Assembly (NCBI GenBank): GCA_023436495.1
Contig: JAEZIT010000054.1
Span: 1 to 7,216, forward strand
Direction: 5' to 3'
Source: Acidobacteriota bacterium
Lineage (GTDB): Bacteria > Acidobacteriota > Blastocatellia > Pyrinomonadales > Pyrinomonadaceae
Length of the DNA stretch: 7,216 bases
Positions 6,466 to 7,216 of this stretch are shown here, one piece after another. Made by a program: the position numbers and the translations under genes. Under the pieces are notes generated by a model. It was given only the letters and a program-made list of their open reading frames with translations, was not told where the DNA came from and ran no database searches. Every line of letters begins with the position of its first letter. Within the stretch, counting starts at the first letter, position 1.

Positions 6466-6539
6466 GATTCTTAGAGGAGAATCGGAAACTCTTGATCGTT
6501 TTGAAATTTAGCCTTACAAGGGTTTGCGTATAAGCTAAA
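6466..6539 (-). other. Two possible hairpins in the transpeptidase leader
   Basis: GATTCT (6466-6471) and AGAATC (6478-6483) form a perfect 6-base inverted repeat around a 6-base loop. Further upstream, TTTAGC (6507-6512) pairs with GCTAAA (6534-6539), and the stem can be lengthened with a bulge and a G:U pair on the minus strand. They are short and neither resembles a known riboswitch. Confidence 0.3.
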
Positions 6540-6566
6540 TGTGACTATAACATTCACGATTATAAT
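6524..6566 (+). promoter_or_regulatory. Candidate promoter of the sensor gene
   Basis: A perfect TATAAT lies at 6561-6566, 41 bases before the ATG, but without a good -35 box at 16-18 bases. A second option is TTGCGT (6524-6529), 16 bases, TATAAC (6546-6551). The 8-base palindrome ATTATAAT (6559-6566) gives a TATAAT on both strands. The region overlaps the transpeptidase promoter, so the two genes are divergent and may share control. Confidence 0.4.
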
Positions 6567-6573
6567 GTTGCAA
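6544..6573 (-). promoter_or_regulatory. Candidate promoter of the transpeptidase gene
   Basis: On the minus strand TTGCAA (6568-6573; four of six matches to TTGACA) is followed after 18 bases by TATAGT (6544-6549; five of six matches to TATAAT). The predicted RNA start is near 6537, giving a leader of about 100 bases. Confidence 0.4.
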
Positions 6574-6596
6574 GCGATTTTAAGCGATTGCTTAAA
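6572..6596 (+). promoter_or_regulatory. Candidate operator: tandem AAGCGATT repeats plus palindrome
   Basis: AAGCGATT occurs at 6572-6579 and again at 6582-6589, a 10-base step or one helical turn. Overlapping this is a perfect inverted repeat TTTAAGC (6579-6585), 4 bases, GCTTAAA (6590-6596). Direct repeats with this spacing are typical of OmpR/PhoB-type response-regulator sites, and a likely sensor gene starts 12 bases further on. It lies between the -10 box and the ATG, where a bound protein would repress. Confidence 0.4.
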
Positions 6597-6607
6597 TTAG
6601 TTCGATT

Positions 6608-7216
6608 ATGAGATTTTTGAGCACATTCCGGGCCCGTCTTTTGCTGATCCTTGTCGTACTTCTTGTCGCTACGCTTGGCATCCAGTACTACGCAAACCTC
6701 GTCACTCAGCGCGAGAACGACGCACTTCGCGAGGCACAGACGCAGGCACTCGTTTCCGGCATTGCACTCGGCTCGAACGGCATCACGTCCAGCGAATACA
6801 TGCAGGACCTGATCAACCGGAACGACCAGGCGTTCTTTAACGACGCCGCGACGGAAAAGATCAGAGACGTCATCATAATCGACAACAAGTGGCAGATAAT
6901 CGACAGCCTTAACCCCGATTATCTGCCGACAGTGGCGGAAAACGGAGAGGCGGTTTACAAAAATCTCAGCGACCTGACAGATCTTCCGCCGCTTCACGAC
7001 GGGACCCGTCTCGGGGAAGACCTTGAGCATTTTCCGAACGCGAAACTCGGCATTAATCCCGAACAGAATGACGAGGCCCATGCAATCCCCATCGAAACAA
7101 GCAAAGGCCGCTGGTATGTGATGGTCCTGCTCAAGAACGACGCCGGTGCCGCGGCGCGGCGCGCCGCCCCGCCGTTGGTCTTCACGCATGGCCTTATGCT
7201 TTTGGCGACGCGTATA
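6608..7216 (+). CDS. Membrane sensor protein, probably sensor histidine kinase, 5' part
   Basis: The frame opens at the ATG at 6608 and stays open to the right edge, giving 203 residues of a longer protein. It has a basic N-terminus (MRFLSTFRAR), a membrane helix at about 10-28, an extracytoplasmic domain of roughly 155 residues, then the start of a second hydrophobic segment from about 188 (APPLVFTHGLMLLA). Within the outer domain, IRDVIIIDNKWQIIDSLNP and the later GRWYVMVLLKN resemble strands of a Cache/PAS-like ligand-binding fold. This layout is typical of sensor histidine kinases, but the HAMP and kinase domains lie outside the window, so a chemoreceptor or diguanylate cyclase is also possible. 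No clear Shine-Dalgarno is seen. It is divergent from the transpeptidase gene, which hints at envelope sensing. Confidence 0.75.
   Translation, partial: MRFLSTFRARLLLILVVLLVATLGIQYYANLVTQRENDALREAQTQALVSGIALGSNGITSSEYMQDLINRNDQAFFNDAATEKIRDVIIIDNKWQIIDSLNPDYLPTVAENGEAVYKNLSDLTDLPPLHDGTRLGEDLEHFPNAKLGINPEQNDEAHAIPIETSKGRWYVMVLLKNDAGAAARRAAPPLVFTHGLMLLATRI

Noticed and set aside
6541..6557. GTGA-TCAC inverted repeat resembling a CRP/FNR site
   Set aside because: The half-sites are 9 bases apart and incomplete compared with the TGTGA-N6-TCACA pattern.
6560..7189. Minus-strand open frame of 209 codons at the right end
   Set aside because: It is antisense to the sensor gene, whose N-terminus, membrane helix and sensor-like strands are coherent, and it has no signal of its own.

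Overview
The window is a compact, GC-rich bacterial segment with six protein genes. Two of them are cut by the window edges. The likely source is an Acidobacteriota bacterium, probably of the Blastocatellia/Pyrinomonadales type. That is a judgement from the look of the proteins (an RNase III with a long acidic insertion, a small transpeptidase with a Lys/Ala-rich N-terminus, an unnamed protein with an SH3-like segment). No database was searched. There are no tRNA, rRNA, CRISPR or insertion-sequence signals.

Layout. (1) Bases 2-598, plus strand: the 3' end of a gene for an SH3-like protein of unknown function. It converges on and overlaps the next gene by 7 bases. (2) Bases 592-3091, minus strand: a probable operon in the order rnc (RNase III), lepB (signal peptidase I), psuG (pseudouridine-5'-phosphate glycosidase), with gaps of 21 and 7 bases. 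(3) Bases 3186-4421, minus strand: a secreted helical-repeat protein with a strong Shine-Dalgarno site. It has its own terminator (3119-3157), a candidate promoter and a leader of about 180 bases. (4) Bases 4728-6434, minus strand: an unusual penicillin-binding-type transpeptidase with its own terminator (4660-4703). (5) Bases 6435-6607: a divergent promoter region. (6) Bases 6608-7216, plus strand: the start of a membrane sensor protein, most likely a sensor histidine kinase, running off the right edge.

How the genes fit together. Much of the window concerns the cell envelope: protein export (lepB), cell-wall cross-linking (transpeptidase), a secreted helical-repeat protein and a membrane sensor. 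RNase III and PsuG form an RNA-side pair: RNase III cuts double-stranded RNA, and PsuG breaks down pseudouridine monophosphate, which can arise from modified RNA. No pseudouridine kinase is visible here.

The points most worth following are these: the only two cysteines of the transpeptidase sit next to its SxxK and KTG active-site motifs; its N-terminal half is a basic, helical low-complexity segment in place of a normal PBP domain; and tandem AAGCGATT repeats one helical turn apart lie between the sensor gene's candidate -10 box and its start codon. I found no clear novel multi-gene system such as a defence island or mobile element.
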